Below, piece by piece: positions 18,638 through 27,644 of a stretch of 64,000 nt of DNA. The first letter of the stretch is position 1. The number at the start of each line of letters is the position of its first letter. Made by a program: the position numbers and the translations under genes. The DNA comes from Cognatishimia coralii (GTDB lineage Bacteria > Pseudomonadota > Alphaproteobacteria > Rhodobacterales > Rhodobacteraceae), in assembly GCF_037478305.1 (NCBI RefSeq), contig NZ_JBBGAZ010000007.1:1-64000 (forward strand), in the 5' to 3' direction. The notes under the pieces were generated by a model that was not told the DNA's origin, searched no databases, and saw nothing but the letters and a program-made list of their open reading frames with translations.

Positions 18638-19468
18638 CTACAACACCTGCCGAGGGCGATAGCCCGTAAGGTGTTCCCCGCCATCCAAAGCGATCATCTG
18701 CCCCGTAATGGCCTTTTGGGACATCAGAAAGCGGACAGTTTCGCATACCTCAGTCAGAGATGCAGGCCGTTGCAGGGGCAGGTGTGAACATCGTTCACGA
18801 AAATGCTCTTCCGTCCGGCCCGCTTCTGGCAAAATCGGGCCAGGCCCGATCGCATTCACCCGAATTCTTGGTGCAAACTCTTCCGCCAAGATTTGGGTCA
18901 GGTTCCAAAGACCTGTTTTTGATAGGGTGTACGTGAGGTGTCTAGGCGAAGGGTTAAGCACCCTGGAATCGATCACATTAACAATGGATCCGCCCGCCCG
19001 ATCCGGCAAACGATCTGCAAAGTGCTGGCACAATAAAAGGGGCGATTTGAGGTGCACGCCCATGTGATTTTCAAAAGACTCCGAGGTTGCTGTCGATACA
19101 TCGTCCCATTCAAAAACCGACGCATTGTTAATCAAGACACCTATTGGGCCACAAAGGTTTTCGGCGCGTTGAATGAGCTTTGCCGCTTCCCCTGCAAGGG
19201 AAAGATCGGCCTGTACGATTTCCGCATGGCCACCAGAAGCTTCGATCTCACCCTTTAGATGGTCGGCCGCGTCCTTTGAGCCGTTGTAGTGTATTGCAAC
19301 GGACCAGCCCGACGCGGCCAAATCCAATGCAATCGCCCGACCTAAGCGTTTCGCAGCACCCGTAACCAAAACAGAACTGGTTTGCGGTGTCGGTTGTTCA
19401 AACGCATCATGAAAAAAAATCTCGTCACTGTGATGCACAGGTTTGGTTATTGCGTCCACTTTATTCAT
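18638..19468 (-). CDS. SDR oxidoreductase, FolM/pteridine-reductase-like
   Basis: Short-chain dehydrogenase of 276 aa with an N-terminal extension of about 30 residues. The cofactor motif is TGAAKRLG (TGxxxRxG), the signature of pteridine reductases and FolM dihydromonapterin reductase rather than the usual TGxxxGxG of SDRs. The active site reads VNVIDSRVLNPSPRHLTYTLSK, with YxxxK present and the catalytic Ser position occupied by Asp as in pteridine reductases. It should reduce a dihydropterin or quinonoid pterin with NADPH. It converges on folE2, 10 bp apart. A GTG three codons upstream (19477) is an alternative start. Confidence 0.78.
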   Translation of the reverse strand: MNKVDAITKPVHHSDEIFFHDAFEQPTPQTSSVLVTGAAKRLGRAIALDLAASGWSVAIHYNGSKDAADHLKGEIEASGGHAEIVQADLSLAGEAAKLIQRAENLCGPIGVLINNASVFEWDDVSTATSESFENHMGVHLKSPLLLCQHFADRLPDRAGGSIVNVIDSRVLNPSPRHLTYTLSKTGLWNLTQILAEEFAPRIRVNAIGPGPILPEAGRTEEHFRERCSHLPLQRPASLTEVCETVRFLMSQKAITGQMIALDGGEHLTGYRPRQVL

Positions 19469-19747
19469 CGAGACCACCCGTATCGAATACAGAAATATGT
19501 TGAAGAAACATATTATTAGTTACGACGTCCCATCTCGTTTGGATCACTATCCGAGCACTGTTTTTCGCATTTTCTGGTTTCAGCCCAGGGCCGTATCGCG
19601 GTATGAAAGCGGGCCGCGAGGCCGCTGTGTTTTGGCTTACAGAATACTGTCCCACGATTGGTGCGCTGCAGCGCAGTGTTCGAATGGTTGGGCCAATTGC
19701 CTTGATAGACTGATCCAGGCGGGTCAGCTCGGATAGCTGAGACTACA

Positions 19748-21100
19748 TTATTCATTTTTCTCGGCTCTGATTGGCACATTGGTTAATCGCCAGAACCTTA
19801 GTGGCAATGCAACCGCTGCGACGACAAGGCCCAATGTGTAACCCAGCCAAATGCCTGTGGCACCGAGGTTGAAGAGAAAGCCGAAGGCATAACATGCCGG
19901 AAGTGCTAGAACCCAATATGCGGTAAGGGTAATTGTTGTTGGCCTACGCATGTCGGACATGCCGCGTAGAGCCCCTAGTGCGGTGCCCTGGATACCATCA
20001 GCGACCTGCAACAGTCCTACTATGAAAAACAGAACTGTGGCGAGGTCGATGACGACTTGATCCGTAGACATGGTTGCTGCCAAGTGCCGACCCGCCAAAA
20101 TAAAGAGAGTGGCCACCAGGATTTGCCAAAAAGTAACCAAGGCAAAGGACGCTTTAAGTATCGGGCGAAGGCGTTCTTGATGGTCTCGCCCAACGGCTTG
20201 GCCAATCCTGATTGATGCCGCGCCAGCGACACCAAGCGGGATCATATATGCCAAACCGGCCAGCGCATTGACGATTTGATGCGCGGCCAAAGCTTCGGCT
20301 CCCAGCCAACCCATCATGACTCCCACAACAGCGTAAGCTCCTCCTTCACCTGCGTATCCCAAGCAAAGCGGCATGGCCTCAGCGCCTTGTTCTTTTACAT
20401 TGACCCAAGAAATTGAAACTCGTTGACGATAGGGTGCAAGACCTGATGCACGCAGGAGGACGAAAGCGGCCGCGACAAGTGAGGCGCACTGCGAAAGGAT
20501 ACTGGCCAAGCCCGCGCCCAAAAGCCCCATGTCCAGCACATGAATGAACGTATAGTTCGCGGGAATGTTCACGATGACGCCGATGTATGAAAGAGCTACG
20601 GCTGTCCAAGGCCACTCCACAGCGTCAAAAAGCGATTTTAGGCCAAAAAACAGAGTGAACGGGATCATCCAAAGGGCCATAGAGACCCAGTAGGGCCAAA
20701 GGATTGTCAGAACCTCTTCGGGTTGTCCAAGTGGCTTTAGGAGCGGAAAGAGTGCCAGCATCAGCAGCGCGCCAGCGCTGCCACCGATCAGACATAGAAT
20801 TACGCCACCTCGCAATGCGGCAGCCACACGGGCAAAGTTGCCAGCTCCATGCGCTTGACTGATTTGGACGGAAATCACGGTAATGACGCCCCAAAGCGCC
20901 GAGATCAATATGATCAGAACAGCCGTTGTCACCCCAGCCGCGGCCAACGGCACCGTCCCGAGAGGTGAGATCATCGCAGTATCTACGACACCGATCAGAA
21001 GGGCAGCCGCGAGCCCGACCATGAGCGGAATGCTTAACCGGATAACAGGCATCAGTTCGGCACGCGTTGTCGCCGGATTGGTAAGTGATTGGAAAGGCAT
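19748..21100 (-). CDS. MATE-family multidrug efflux transporter
   Basis: Integral membrane protein of 450 aa with about 12 helices in two similar halves, of the MATE (NorM-type) family: cation-driven export of toxic compounds. Supporting segments are SIPLMVGLAAALLIGVVDTAMI at helix 1-2, VTTAVLIILISALWGVITVIS, and LGYAGEGGAYAVVGVMMGWLGAEALAAHQI at the start of the second half. The frame is open 18 codons further upstream, but the ATG at 21100 follows GAAGGAACATCC, a good ribosome binding site. The 270 bp to the cydB gene show nothing I recognise. Confidence 0.85.
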   Translation of the reverse strand: MPFQSLTNPATTRAELMPVIRLSIPLMVGLAAALLIGVVDTAMISPLGTVPLAAAGVTTAVLIILISALWGVITVISVQISQAHGAGNFARVAAALRGGVILCLIGGSAGALLMLALFPLLKPLGQPEEVLTILWPYWVSMALWMIPFTLFFGLKSLFDAVEWPWTAVALSYIGVIVNIPANYTFIHVLDMGLLGAGLASILSQCASLVAAAFVLLRASGLAPYRQRVSISWVNVKEQGAEAMPLCLGYAGEGGAYAVVGVMMGWLGAEALAAHQIVNALAGLAYMIPLGVAGAASIRIGQAVGRDHQERLRPILKASFALVTFWQILVATLFILAGRHLAATMSTDQVVIDLATVLFFIVGLLQVADGIQGTALGALRGMSDMRRPTTITLTAYWVLALPACYAFGFLFNLGATGIWLGYTLGLVVAAVALPLRFWRLTNVPIRAEKNE

Positions 21101-21370
21101 GGATGTTCCTTCGGGTGAAAGCCCTAGCAATGTCGTCGCGAAACGGAGGTTCAAGCTCCGGAAATTTAACAGGCAATTAGCCCTGCGACGGGAAATCCAT
21201 CTGACAACTCCTTACTATCTTGGGCTAGATAACGGATCTGGACATTGGTTGTCCATAGGAAGCCGAAATGATCAACTGATGTGGCGACGCTGGGAAATTG
21301 GCGCGCAGTGCAGCTTCCATTGCTGGACGCCTGAGCGAAAATAGTGTTAGCCGGTGCCTTTGAATACCAA

Positions 21371-22381
21371 TTAGTCGTACCGGAGTTCAGTCGCCTTACC
21401 TCGGAAAATCGTATAAGCAAGCACTGTGTATCCCGCGATGACCGGCAATACGAAAATTGTGCCTATCAAAATTATGAACAGACTTTCGGGTGCACTTGCG
21501 GCGTCGTAGATGGTTAGTTTTTCGGGAACAACATATGGATAGAAACTGTATGCCATCCCAAAAAAAGACATAGAAAACAGAGAAATAGATGCTACGAATG
21601 GGAACCAGGCCAACCTGTCGTCTTTGGTTGGCAAATAGCGCAGACCGTACCAAAGCAAAGCGATGAGCAACCCCGAAACTAAAGGCAAAGGGGCCAACAG
21701 AAAGAATTCAGGAAAAGCGAACCATTTATCGAAAATGCGGTCACTCACCAATGGCGTTGCGATGGAAACCAATGCAATGCCAATGACGAGCCCCCAAATA
21801 CCCCCGCGCGCCCATTTCACCGACTTTTCCTGCAATTCACCGTCGGTTTTCAGGATCAGCCAACAAGCACCAATGAAGGAATAGCCAACGGCCAAGAAAC
21901 ATGAGGTTATGGCTGCGAAAATCCAAGTTCCTAATGTGCTCTCCAGACCCATAATATATTTCCCGAGCATGAAGCCTTGGGAAAGTGAGGTCATTAGCGA
22001 ACCGCTGAAAAAGGCGAAGTTCCAGTACCTCTTTTGGCGAGTTGGGGCTTTTGCCCGAAACTCAAAAGCCACTCCTCGAAGGATTAAGCCAACGAGCATG
22101 ATGGCGACCGGAAGGTAGAGAGCCGTGAGAATAAAACCGTGCGCCGTTGGAAAGGCGACGAGCAAAATGCCTATCGCGAGAACCAGCCAGGTTTCGTTGG
22201 CATCCCAGAAGGGCCCGATCGACGCGACCATCCTGTCCCTCTCATCGTCCTCCGCGAAAGGAAACAAGACCCCTACACCGAGGTCAAAGCCATCCAAGAT
22301 CACATAGATAAGGATCGACACCCCCATCAGCATTGCGAATGTGAGAGGAAGCCATTGAGATGGGTCACCGAATAACGTCAT
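21371..22381 (-). CDS. cydB: cytochrome bd-type quinol oxidase subunit II
   Basis: Membrane protein of 336 aa with about eight helices, partner of CydA in a bd-type terminal oxidase that reduces O2 to water with quinol. The N-terminal VILDGFDLGVGVLFPF and the PFWDANETWLVLAIGILLVAFP segment are characteristic of CydB/CioB. The ATG at 22381 has GGAG about 9 nt upstream; a TTG one codon earlier is possible. It follows cydA by 6 nt. No cydX or cydDC genes are adjacent. Confidence 0.9.
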   Translation of the reverse strand: MTLFGDPSQWLPLTFAMLMGVSILIYVILDGFDLGVGVLFPFAEDDERDRMVASIGPFWDANETWLVLAIGILLVAFPTAHGFILTALYLPVAIMLVGLILRGVAFEFRAKAPTRQKRYWNFAFFSGSLMTSLSQGFMLGKYIMGLESTLGTWIFAAITSCFLAVGYSFIGACWLILKTDGELQEKSVKWARGGIWGLVIGIALVSIATPLVSDRIFDKWFAFPEFFLLAPLPLVSGLLIALLWYGLRYLPTKDDRLAWFPFVASISLFSMSFFGMAYSFYPYVVPEKLTIYDAASAPESLFIILIGTIFVLPVIAGYTVLAYTIFRGKATELRYD

Positions 22382-22387
22382 CAATAA

Positions 22388-23758
22388 TCACTCCGCTGGG
22401 AGGGGATCGACATCCCGAGACTGTGGCGGCTTGAAGCCCGAGTGACCGGCCTTTTTTGCCAAGTAGAACAAGACGGTTACGTAGGCAAACAGCAGCATTG
22501 CGTAAATCGTCAAGTATACGGCCAACGTCGAACCAACCATCGGCGCAGGAACGTCCGCAACAGCTTGTTTTGTGGTCAAGACACCCTGCACCAACCACGG
22601 TTGACGCCCAATCTCTGTCGTATACCAGCCTGCAAGAGTAGCTACCCAGCCAGAGAAAGCCATCGGTACCATCCCGAACTGGATCAGTTTAGGAATTCCG
22701 GCTGGCCCACGTCCCCCTCTCATGAAAAACAGGGTGGACCAACTCAGCAGCAACATTGCCAGCCCAGTTCCCACCATGATGCGGAAAGACCAAAACACTG
22801 GGGCAACCGGTGGATGCAGAACCGTTCCATCCTCGGCAACAAAATCATTCAATCCAGGGACAACGCCATCCGCTTTGTGTTTTAGAATGATCGACGCGAG
22901 GCTTGAAATACCAACTTCAAATCGGTTTTCACGCGCATCTTCGTCAGGGAGGGCAAACAAAAGCAAAGGAACGTTTGACTGTGTCTCCCAATTACCTTCC
23001 ATCGCGGCAACTTTCTGAGGCTGATACTCGAGCGTATTCAGGCCGTGCATGTCCCCCATGAATATCTGAGCTGGAATAAGGACAGCTCCCAGCCATGCAG
23101 CAGTTTTGAATGTTGCACGGACATCTTCACCACGATCATGTCGCAGCCAGCGATACGCTGATATACCAAGTATCAAGAACGACACAGTCAGCCCACTGGC
23201 CAGCAACATGTGAACAAGGCGATAGGGCATTGAAGGGTTGAAGATGATCGCAAGCCAATCGGTTGCATGTGCAACTCCATCCCGCATTTCAAACCCAGCT
23301 GGAGTATGCATCCAACTGTTCAAAACCAAAATCCAGAACGCTGACATTGTGGTTCCAAAAGCGACCAAAAACGTAGCTAGCGAATGCAACCAGTTTGGAA
23401 CCTTTGAAAAGCCAAAAAGCATAATGCCCAGGAAAACGGCCTCAAGGAAAAACGCTGTCAGGACTTCGTAAGCGAGCAAGGGACCGGCAATGTTTCCCAC
23501 AGTCTCCATGAACCCGGGCCAATTTGTGCCAAACTGGAATGACATGGTGATACCCGACACGACTCCCATCGCGAAGGATAGCGCAAATATTTTGACCCAG
23601 AATTGATAGGCCGCTAACCATTTCGGGTTTTGCGTCGCGTTGAACCGCAATTTGAAGAAAAGCAAAACCCACCCAAGAGCGATGGTTATCGTCGGGAAAA
23701 GAATGTGGAACGAAATATTCGCTCCAAACTGAATTCTTGAAAGCAGAAGCGTATCCAT
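22388..23758 (-). CDS. cydA: cytochrome bd-type quinol oxidase subunit I, CIO type
   Basis: Membrane protein of 456 aa, shorter than E. coli CydA (522) because the quinol-binding loop lacks the C-terminal Q-loop insertion, as in the cyanide-insensitive oxidases (CioA). Seen motifs include RIQFGANISFHILFPT with the heme-ligand His near residue 18, ALSFAMGVVSGITMSFQFGTNW, and GWYTTEIGRQPWLVQGVLTT near residue 385, which carries the conserved quinol-side residues. It forms an operon with cydB and serves respiration at low oxygen or in the presence of inhibitors. Its 5' side faces a repeat copy and a LysR gene. Confidence 0.9.
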   Translation of the reverse strand: MDTLLLSRIQFGANISFHILFPTITIALGWVLLFFKLRFNATQNPKWLAAYQFWVKIFALSFAMGVVSGITMSFQFGTNWPGFMETVGNIAGPLLAYEVLTAFFLEAVFLGIMLFGFSKVPNWLHSLATFLVAFGTTMSAFWILVLNSWMHTPAGFEMRDGVAHATDWLAIIFNPSMPYRLVHMLLASGLTVSFLILGISAYRWLRHDRGEDVRATFKTAAWLGAVLIPAQIFMGDMHGLNTLEYQPQKVAAMEGNWETQSNVPLLLFALPDEDARENRFEVGISSLASIILKHKADGVVPGLNDFVAEDGTVLHPPVAPVFWSFRIMVGTGLAMLLLSWSTLFFMRGGRGPAGIPKLIQFGMVPMAFSGWVATLAGWYTTEIGRQPWLVQGVLTTKQAVADVPAPMVGSTLAVYLTIYAMLLFAYVTVLFYLAKKAGHSGFKPPQSRDVDPLPAE

Positions 23759-23858
23759 AAACGCACCTTTGGACTGGTTTGCATTCTTAGCTGGTATATA
23801 TGCTGACCAACTTGAAACTTAATGGAGATGCGGCTCTGTGGCGCAGTTCGGGTTTGTG

Positions 23859-24031
23859 TTTACTTTCCTCTCCTTTTAACTCCGAAAACGCAGGAAGGAT
23901 TCCTTCGATTGTAGGGTTTATTGTCCCGCATGGCGGTAACCATTAGCGCGTCATGAGAATCCATTAAATTATTGCTTTGAAAAGCTTACTTTCACTTTGA
24001 TGAAGTCGCGTGGTAGTTTTCGTCTCCGCCG
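23859..24031 (+). repeat. diverged ~170 bp repeat, copy 2
   Basis: Second copy of the element at 13811-13983, in the same orientation. It shares the CTCTCC start, the block CGATTGTAGGGTTTATTGTC with TGGCGGTAAC, ATTGCTTT and the end TTCGTCTCCGCC. It lies directly upstream of cydA on the opposite strand, so it could also be a leader-region structure, but the copy near the photolyase gene is at a 3' end, which argues for an independent element. Confidence 0.55.
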
Positions 24032-24242
24032 CCCACGACCTCAAAAAAATCAACATGATGTTGGCGGGTTCTGATCGAAGAGGCCGCCAGACTCCTTTTT
24101 CACACCACCATTTGAGAGCCCAAATCGATGACGTCGTTCTTTGCGGTCAAACAATCGTCGCCTTTCAAGTCACAGTAGTCTTTCTGTGCGAGAAGCCCCC
24201 ATTGCCCAATTGTTGCACATAGTGTCTGTGTTCGTAAAATAA

Positions 24243-24259
24243 GTTGCATCATTTGCAAC
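24243..24259. promoter_or_regulatory. LysR-type inverted repeat at its own gene start
   Basis: GTTGCA, five bases, TGCAAC, ending 13 bp before the LysR ATG at 24273. It shares the TTGCA/TGCAA half sites with the repeat upstream of the target operon (25187-25205); another half site, TGTTGCAC, lies at 24211. The place suggests autorepression. Confidence 0.55.
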
Positions 24260-24272
24260 AGTCTGACTCGAT

Positions 24273-25175
24273 ATGGATCAAAAACTCACCTCTACTTTTT
24301 TGCGTGTTTGCCAAGAGGGCTCTATTCGAGCAGCCGCTGTCGCTTTGGAACTAGAGCCTTCAACCATAAGCCGCCGACTGACCTCGTTGGAGGAAGAGCT
24401 CAGCATTCAATTGCTCGAGCGGCGAAAGAAAGGTGTCACACCGACCGAAGCGGGCGCGTTGCTCTTGCGCCATTTGCGTGCTCAGATGGCTGAGTTAGAG
24501 GCACTTACAGCTGAGTTTGACGCTTTGAGAGGTATGCGCAGGGGTACCGTTTCACTAGCGGTCGGAGATGGGTTTATCAGCGATTTGATCAAGAACGCAC
24601 TGCCCGGTTTCAAGAGGATGCACCCAGAAATCACTTTCAACATGCGAAGTGGTTCAACCAAAACCGTCATGCAAGATGTTCTCAATGATGTGGCGCATTT
24701 GGGTTTTGTTTTCAACGCGATGCCAGATCGCCAGTGTAAAGTATTGGCGCATATAACGCAGCCGCTGCAACTCTTGGTCAGTCCGTCATCAGAATGCGCC
24801 AATACAGTCGCCCCTGTTTCAATCAACTCTCTTGCCGGTATGAGAATGGCCCTGTTGTCGTCAGGGTCCGGCATTGGCGCGATGGTGCGCCAGGTCGAGA
24901 CAACCTATGGGGTCCGCTTGAATCGAGCTTTAGAAGCGAACTCGCTCGCAGCCGTACGCAACTTTGTTCGAGAGGGGCTGGGTGTCACTGTCCTTCCTTC
25001 GTTCGTCGTCGCGCAAGAGATTGCAGATGGCTCTATCGTAGGTTTGCCTGTGGACATACCTGAATTTGCAAAAGGCGAAGTCAGCATGATCGCTCGTTCG
25101 GGTCGGCGCCTGCCTGATGTCGCCATGAAGTTGGCAAACCACGCGATGCGGTCGATGCTGGCGTTCAAGGCTTGA
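24273..25175 (+). CDS. LysR-family transcriptional regulator
   Basis: LysR-type regulator of 300 aa. The winged helix-turn-helix is at about residues 3-62 (SIRAAAVALELEPSTISRRLTSLEEEL), and the effector-binding domain follows from about residue 90. It is read in the same direction as the dehydrogenase operon that starts 103 bp downstream. Matching TTGCAA-containing inverted repeats lie directly upstream of its own start and upstream of that operon, so I infer that it represses itself and activates the downstream genes with a metabolite of that pathway as coinducer. Confidence 0.85.
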   Translation: MDQKLTSTFLRVCQEGSIRAAAVALELEPSTISRRLTSLEEELSIQLLERRKKGVTPTEAGALLLRHLRAQMAELEALTAEFDALRGMRRGTVSLAVGDGFISDLIKNALPGFKRMHPEITFNMRSGSTKTVMQDVLNDVAHLGFVFNAMPDRQCKVLAHITQPLQLLVSPSSECANTVAPVSINSLAGMRMALLSSGSGIGAMVRQVETTYGVRLNRALEANSLAAVRNFVREGLGVTVLPSFVVAQEIADGSIVGLPVDIPEFAKGEVSMIARSGRRLPDVAMKLANHAMRSMLAFKA

Positions 25176-25186
25176 TCAAGAGTTGA

Positions 25187-25205
25187 TGTTGCAAATTTTG
25201 CAACA
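25187..25205. promoter_or_regulatory. perfect LysR-type operator upstream of the dehydrogenase operon
   Basis: TGTTGCAA-att-TTGCAACA, an 8+3+8 perfect inverted repeat containing the LysR T-N11-A pattern, centred about 83 bp before the ATG at 25279. That distance fits an activator site upstream of the -35 region. Confidence 0.65.
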
Positions 25206-25278
25206 TTTTACTCGAACGCATGCAATTCACGGAACTTGGGTGATGAGCTAACTTTCACAAAACGTTGGGGAGGAGCTC

Positions 25279-26136
25279 ATGATCGGATTGATTGGATTAG
25301 GTGCAATGGGGGGCGGATATGTCTCTCGTCTGATGGATCAGAAAATTGATCTATTGTGCTGTGATGCGATGCCGGAAGCTCGCGACCGCGCGCGTGAGAT
25401 GGGCGCTAGTGTAGCTCACAGTCTTGCTGATTTTTGCGCTTGCGAAACGGTCCTTCTGTCTTTGCCCAAAGCCGCGATTGTAGCGTCGGTCATGGACGAG
25501 CTTGGTCCACATCTGAAACCGGGCACCATTGTTGTGGACACATCAACGTCGGAGCCCGACACCACCAAGCAGCTCGCTGCGACTGCTGAACGTCAGGGCT
25601 ATGTTTTCCTTGATGGCCCTGTCAGCGGCGGACCTTTCGGAGCTCGCAGCGGCACAATGACGATGGTGGTCGGCGGCGACAAAACCGCCTTTGCCAAAGT
25701 CCGACCACTGCTCGAGAAAATGACGGGCAAGCTGCTCCATATAGGTCCGTCTGGCGCGGGTCATACGGTAAAGATCGCCAACAATCTCTTGTGCGCCGCG
25801 AACCTTGTTTTGATGAGTGAAATGGCGCAGATGGGCGAGCGTGCCGGCATTTCTTTGTCAGAGCTTCTTGCAGGCATCAACGCTGGGTCCGGTCGATCGG
25901 GCGTTAGCGAGGTGAACTTTCCCAAGTGGATCACCAACGAAGCTTATGACTCGGGGTTCACCATGGGATTGATGCGAAAGGACGTCGGCCTGGCCACCGG
26001 GTTGGCCGGCCGCTTGGGTATCGACCTTCCGGCGACCGAGGCGATTGCCGCAATTTGGGAGAGCAGCCGCGAGGAGCTGGATGACAGCGCCGACTTCAAT
26101 GAAATCTTCAAACTCCGGAACACGTCTAATGCTTGA
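25279..26136 (+). CDS. beta-hydroxyacid dehydrogenase (3-hydroxyisobutyrate dehydrogenase family)
   Basis: NAD(P)-dependent oxidoreductase of 285 aa. Residues 3-15 form the Rossmann motif GLIGLGAMGGGYV; the substrate loop DGPVSGGPFGARSGTMT starts near residue 112; the catalytic Lys is Lys165 in GHTVKIANN. Family members act on 3-hydroxyisobutyrate, tartronate semialdehyde, L-serine, threonate or, in YihU, 3-sulfolactaldehyde. A GGGGAGGAGCT ribosome binding site precedes the ATG. It is the first gene of a four-gene operon and overlaps the aldehyde dehydrogenase gene by 8 nt, suggesting an alcohol-to-aldehyde-to-acid sequence. Confidence 0.85.
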   Translation: MIGLIGLGAMGGGYVSRLMDQKIDLLCCDAMPEARDRAREMGASVAHSLADFCACETVLLSLPKAAIVASVMDELGPHLKPGTIVVDTSTSEPDTTKQLAATAERQGYVFLDGPVSGGPFGARSGTMTMVVGGDKTAFAKVRPLLEKMTGKLLHIGPSGAGHTVKIANNLLCAANLVLMSEMAQMGERAGISLSELLAGINAGSGRSGVSEVNFPKWITNEAYDSGFTMGLMRKDVGLATGLAGRLGIDLPATEAIAAIWESSREELDDSADFNEIFKLRNTSNA

Positions 26137-27643
26137 CCGAATTGCTCACTACAAGTCGCTCTGCAGCACGCTGGGGCTCGCGGACACGCCTCAAAGTTAC
26201 GTTGGGGGTGAGTTTGTCTCTGGCAGTGGCGCGATGATCGCCTTGGAGGACCCGTATTCCCGTGCTGTACTGGCCGAATATTCCGACTGTGGTGCGACGA
26301 TCGCAAATCAGGCCTGCGAGGCGGCTGAGGCAGCGCAAAAGTCCTGGATGGCAGATTTCACCGCAGCGGGGCGCGGCGTGGTGATGCAGAAGATAGCAGC
26401 CTTGGTTGATGAACGGCAGGAAACCTTGGCGCAGGTTGAGGCGGTCGTATCGGGCAAGCCAATCCGCGATTGTCGTGTTGAGGTGGCCAAGGTCTCTGAA
26501 ATGTTCCGCTACTACGCCGGCTATACCGACAAGCTGCACGGGCAAGTGATCCCAGTACCCTCGGGCCATCTGAATTATACCATCCGCGAGCCTTTGGGCG
26601 TGATCTTCCAAATCACTCCGTGGAATGCGCCGATGTTCACAGCCGGTTGGCAGATTGCTCCTGCAATGGCCTGCGGGAACGGCGTTGTTTTGAAACCCAG
26701 CGAGCTGACGCCCGTAACCTCGGTTGCCTTGGCTGCCCTCTGCGAGGAAGCAGGCGCCCCAAAGGGACTGGTCAATGTGCTGGCAGGGCTTGGACCAACA
26801 GCCGGTGAAGCAGCCATTGCGCATGACGCAACGCGCAAAGTGGTGTTTGTAGGATCGCCGGCAACCGGTCGAGTTGTGGCTACTTCGGCTGGGAGGGCGT
26901 TGAAACCGGTCGTGCTGGAACTGGGTGGGAAATCTGCCAACATTGTATTTGAGGACGCCGACCTGGAAGCCGCCTGCAAGGGCGCGCAGGCCGCGATCTT
27001 TGCCACGGCAGGTCAAAGCTGCGTCGCGGGCTCGCGACTCTTGGTGCAAGCATCAATCAAAGACCAGTTTCTAGAGATGGTCGCGGATGGTATGAATCAC
27101 CTGAAAGTTGGTGATCCATTGGATGATGCGACAGAAATTGGCCCGATCAGTAATCGACGTCAGTTCGATCACGTGACAGCTATGGTCGATCAGGCTGTGC
27201 AAGACGGAGCCAAGGTTCTGACAGGTCCCAGCACCAAAGGCGATGCGCTGATGGTGCCGCCTACGATCCTCGCCGGCCTGCCGCCCGAAGCAAGTGCTGC
27301 TCAAACCGAAATTTTCGGACCCGTCGTGACGGCTCTGAGCTTTGAAGATGAAGCCGATGCCCTGCGCATTGCCAATAGCACCGATTTCGGGCTGGCTGGT
27401 GCAGTTTGGACCAACAACGTTAGCCTTGCCCACCGTATGGCAGCAAAAGTGCGGGCAGGGACATTCTGGGTAAACGGGTATAAAGCCATCCATGTCTCAA
27501 CCCCCTTTGGTGGCTCACGCTCTTCGGGATTTGGTCGATCCTCTGGTATGGACGTACTCATGGAATACACAGAGCCCAAAAGCGTATGGGTTGAAACAGC
27601 AGAAGTGCCCCGCGTGGCTTTTGGTTATGCCCCGAGCGAATGA
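26129..27643 (+). CDS. NAD(P)-dependent aldehyde dehydrogenase
   Basis: Aldehyde dehydrogenase of 504 aa, normal family length. Catalytic residues visible are Asn166 (TPWNAP), Glu264 (LELGGKS) and the nucleophile Cys298 (ATAGQSCVAG); the cofactor loop is FVGSPATGRVV. It oxidises an aldehyde to its acid with NAD(P)+. The start at 26129 lies within the end of the preceding gene; the longer frame from 26045 only repeats that gene's sequence out of frame. It probably takes the product of the beta-hydroxyacid dehydrogenase. The closest subgroup looks like betaine/benzaldehyde-type enzymes, but I cannot name the substrate. Confidence 0.87.
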   Translation: MLDRIAHYKSLCSTLGLADTPQSYVGGEFVSGSGAMIALEDPYSRAVLAEYSDCGATIANQACEAAEAAQKSWMADFTAAGRGVVMQKIAALVDERQETLAQVEAVVSGKPIRDCRVEVAKVSEMFRYYAGYTDKLHGQVIPVPSGHLNYTIREPLGVIFQITPWNAPMFTAGWQIAPAMACGNGVVLKPSELTPVTSVALAALCEEAGAPKGLVNVLAGLGPTAGEAAIAHDATRKVVFVGSPATGRVVATSAGRALKPVVLELGGKSANIVFEDADLEAACKGAQAAIFATAGQSCVAGSRLLVQASIKDQFLEMVADGMNHLKVGDPLDDATEIGPISNRRQFDHVTAMVDQAVQDGAKVLTGPSTKGDALMVPPTILAGLPPEASAAQTEIFGPVVTALSFEDEADALRIANSTDFGLAGAVWTNNVSLAHRMAAKVRAGTFWVNGYKAIHVSTPFGGSRSSGFGRSSGMDVLMEYTEPKSVWVETAEVPRVAFGYAPSE

Positions 27644-27644
27644 C

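Larger units (their letters stand above)
23759..24272. other. intergenic region between cydA and a LysR gene
   Basis: No supported gene. The centre (about 23859-24031) is the second copy of the diverged repeat; the right end carries LysR-type half sites and the GTTGCA/TGCAAC repeat at 24243-24259. A 70-codon frame at 24010-24222 overlaps the repeat and has no family match or ribosome binding site, and I do not call it. Confidence 0.6.

Noticed and set aside
24010..24222. 70-codon frame upstream of the LysR gene
   Set aside because: It overlaps the diverged repeat, the frame is not conserved in the other copy, and no ribosome binding site precedes it.
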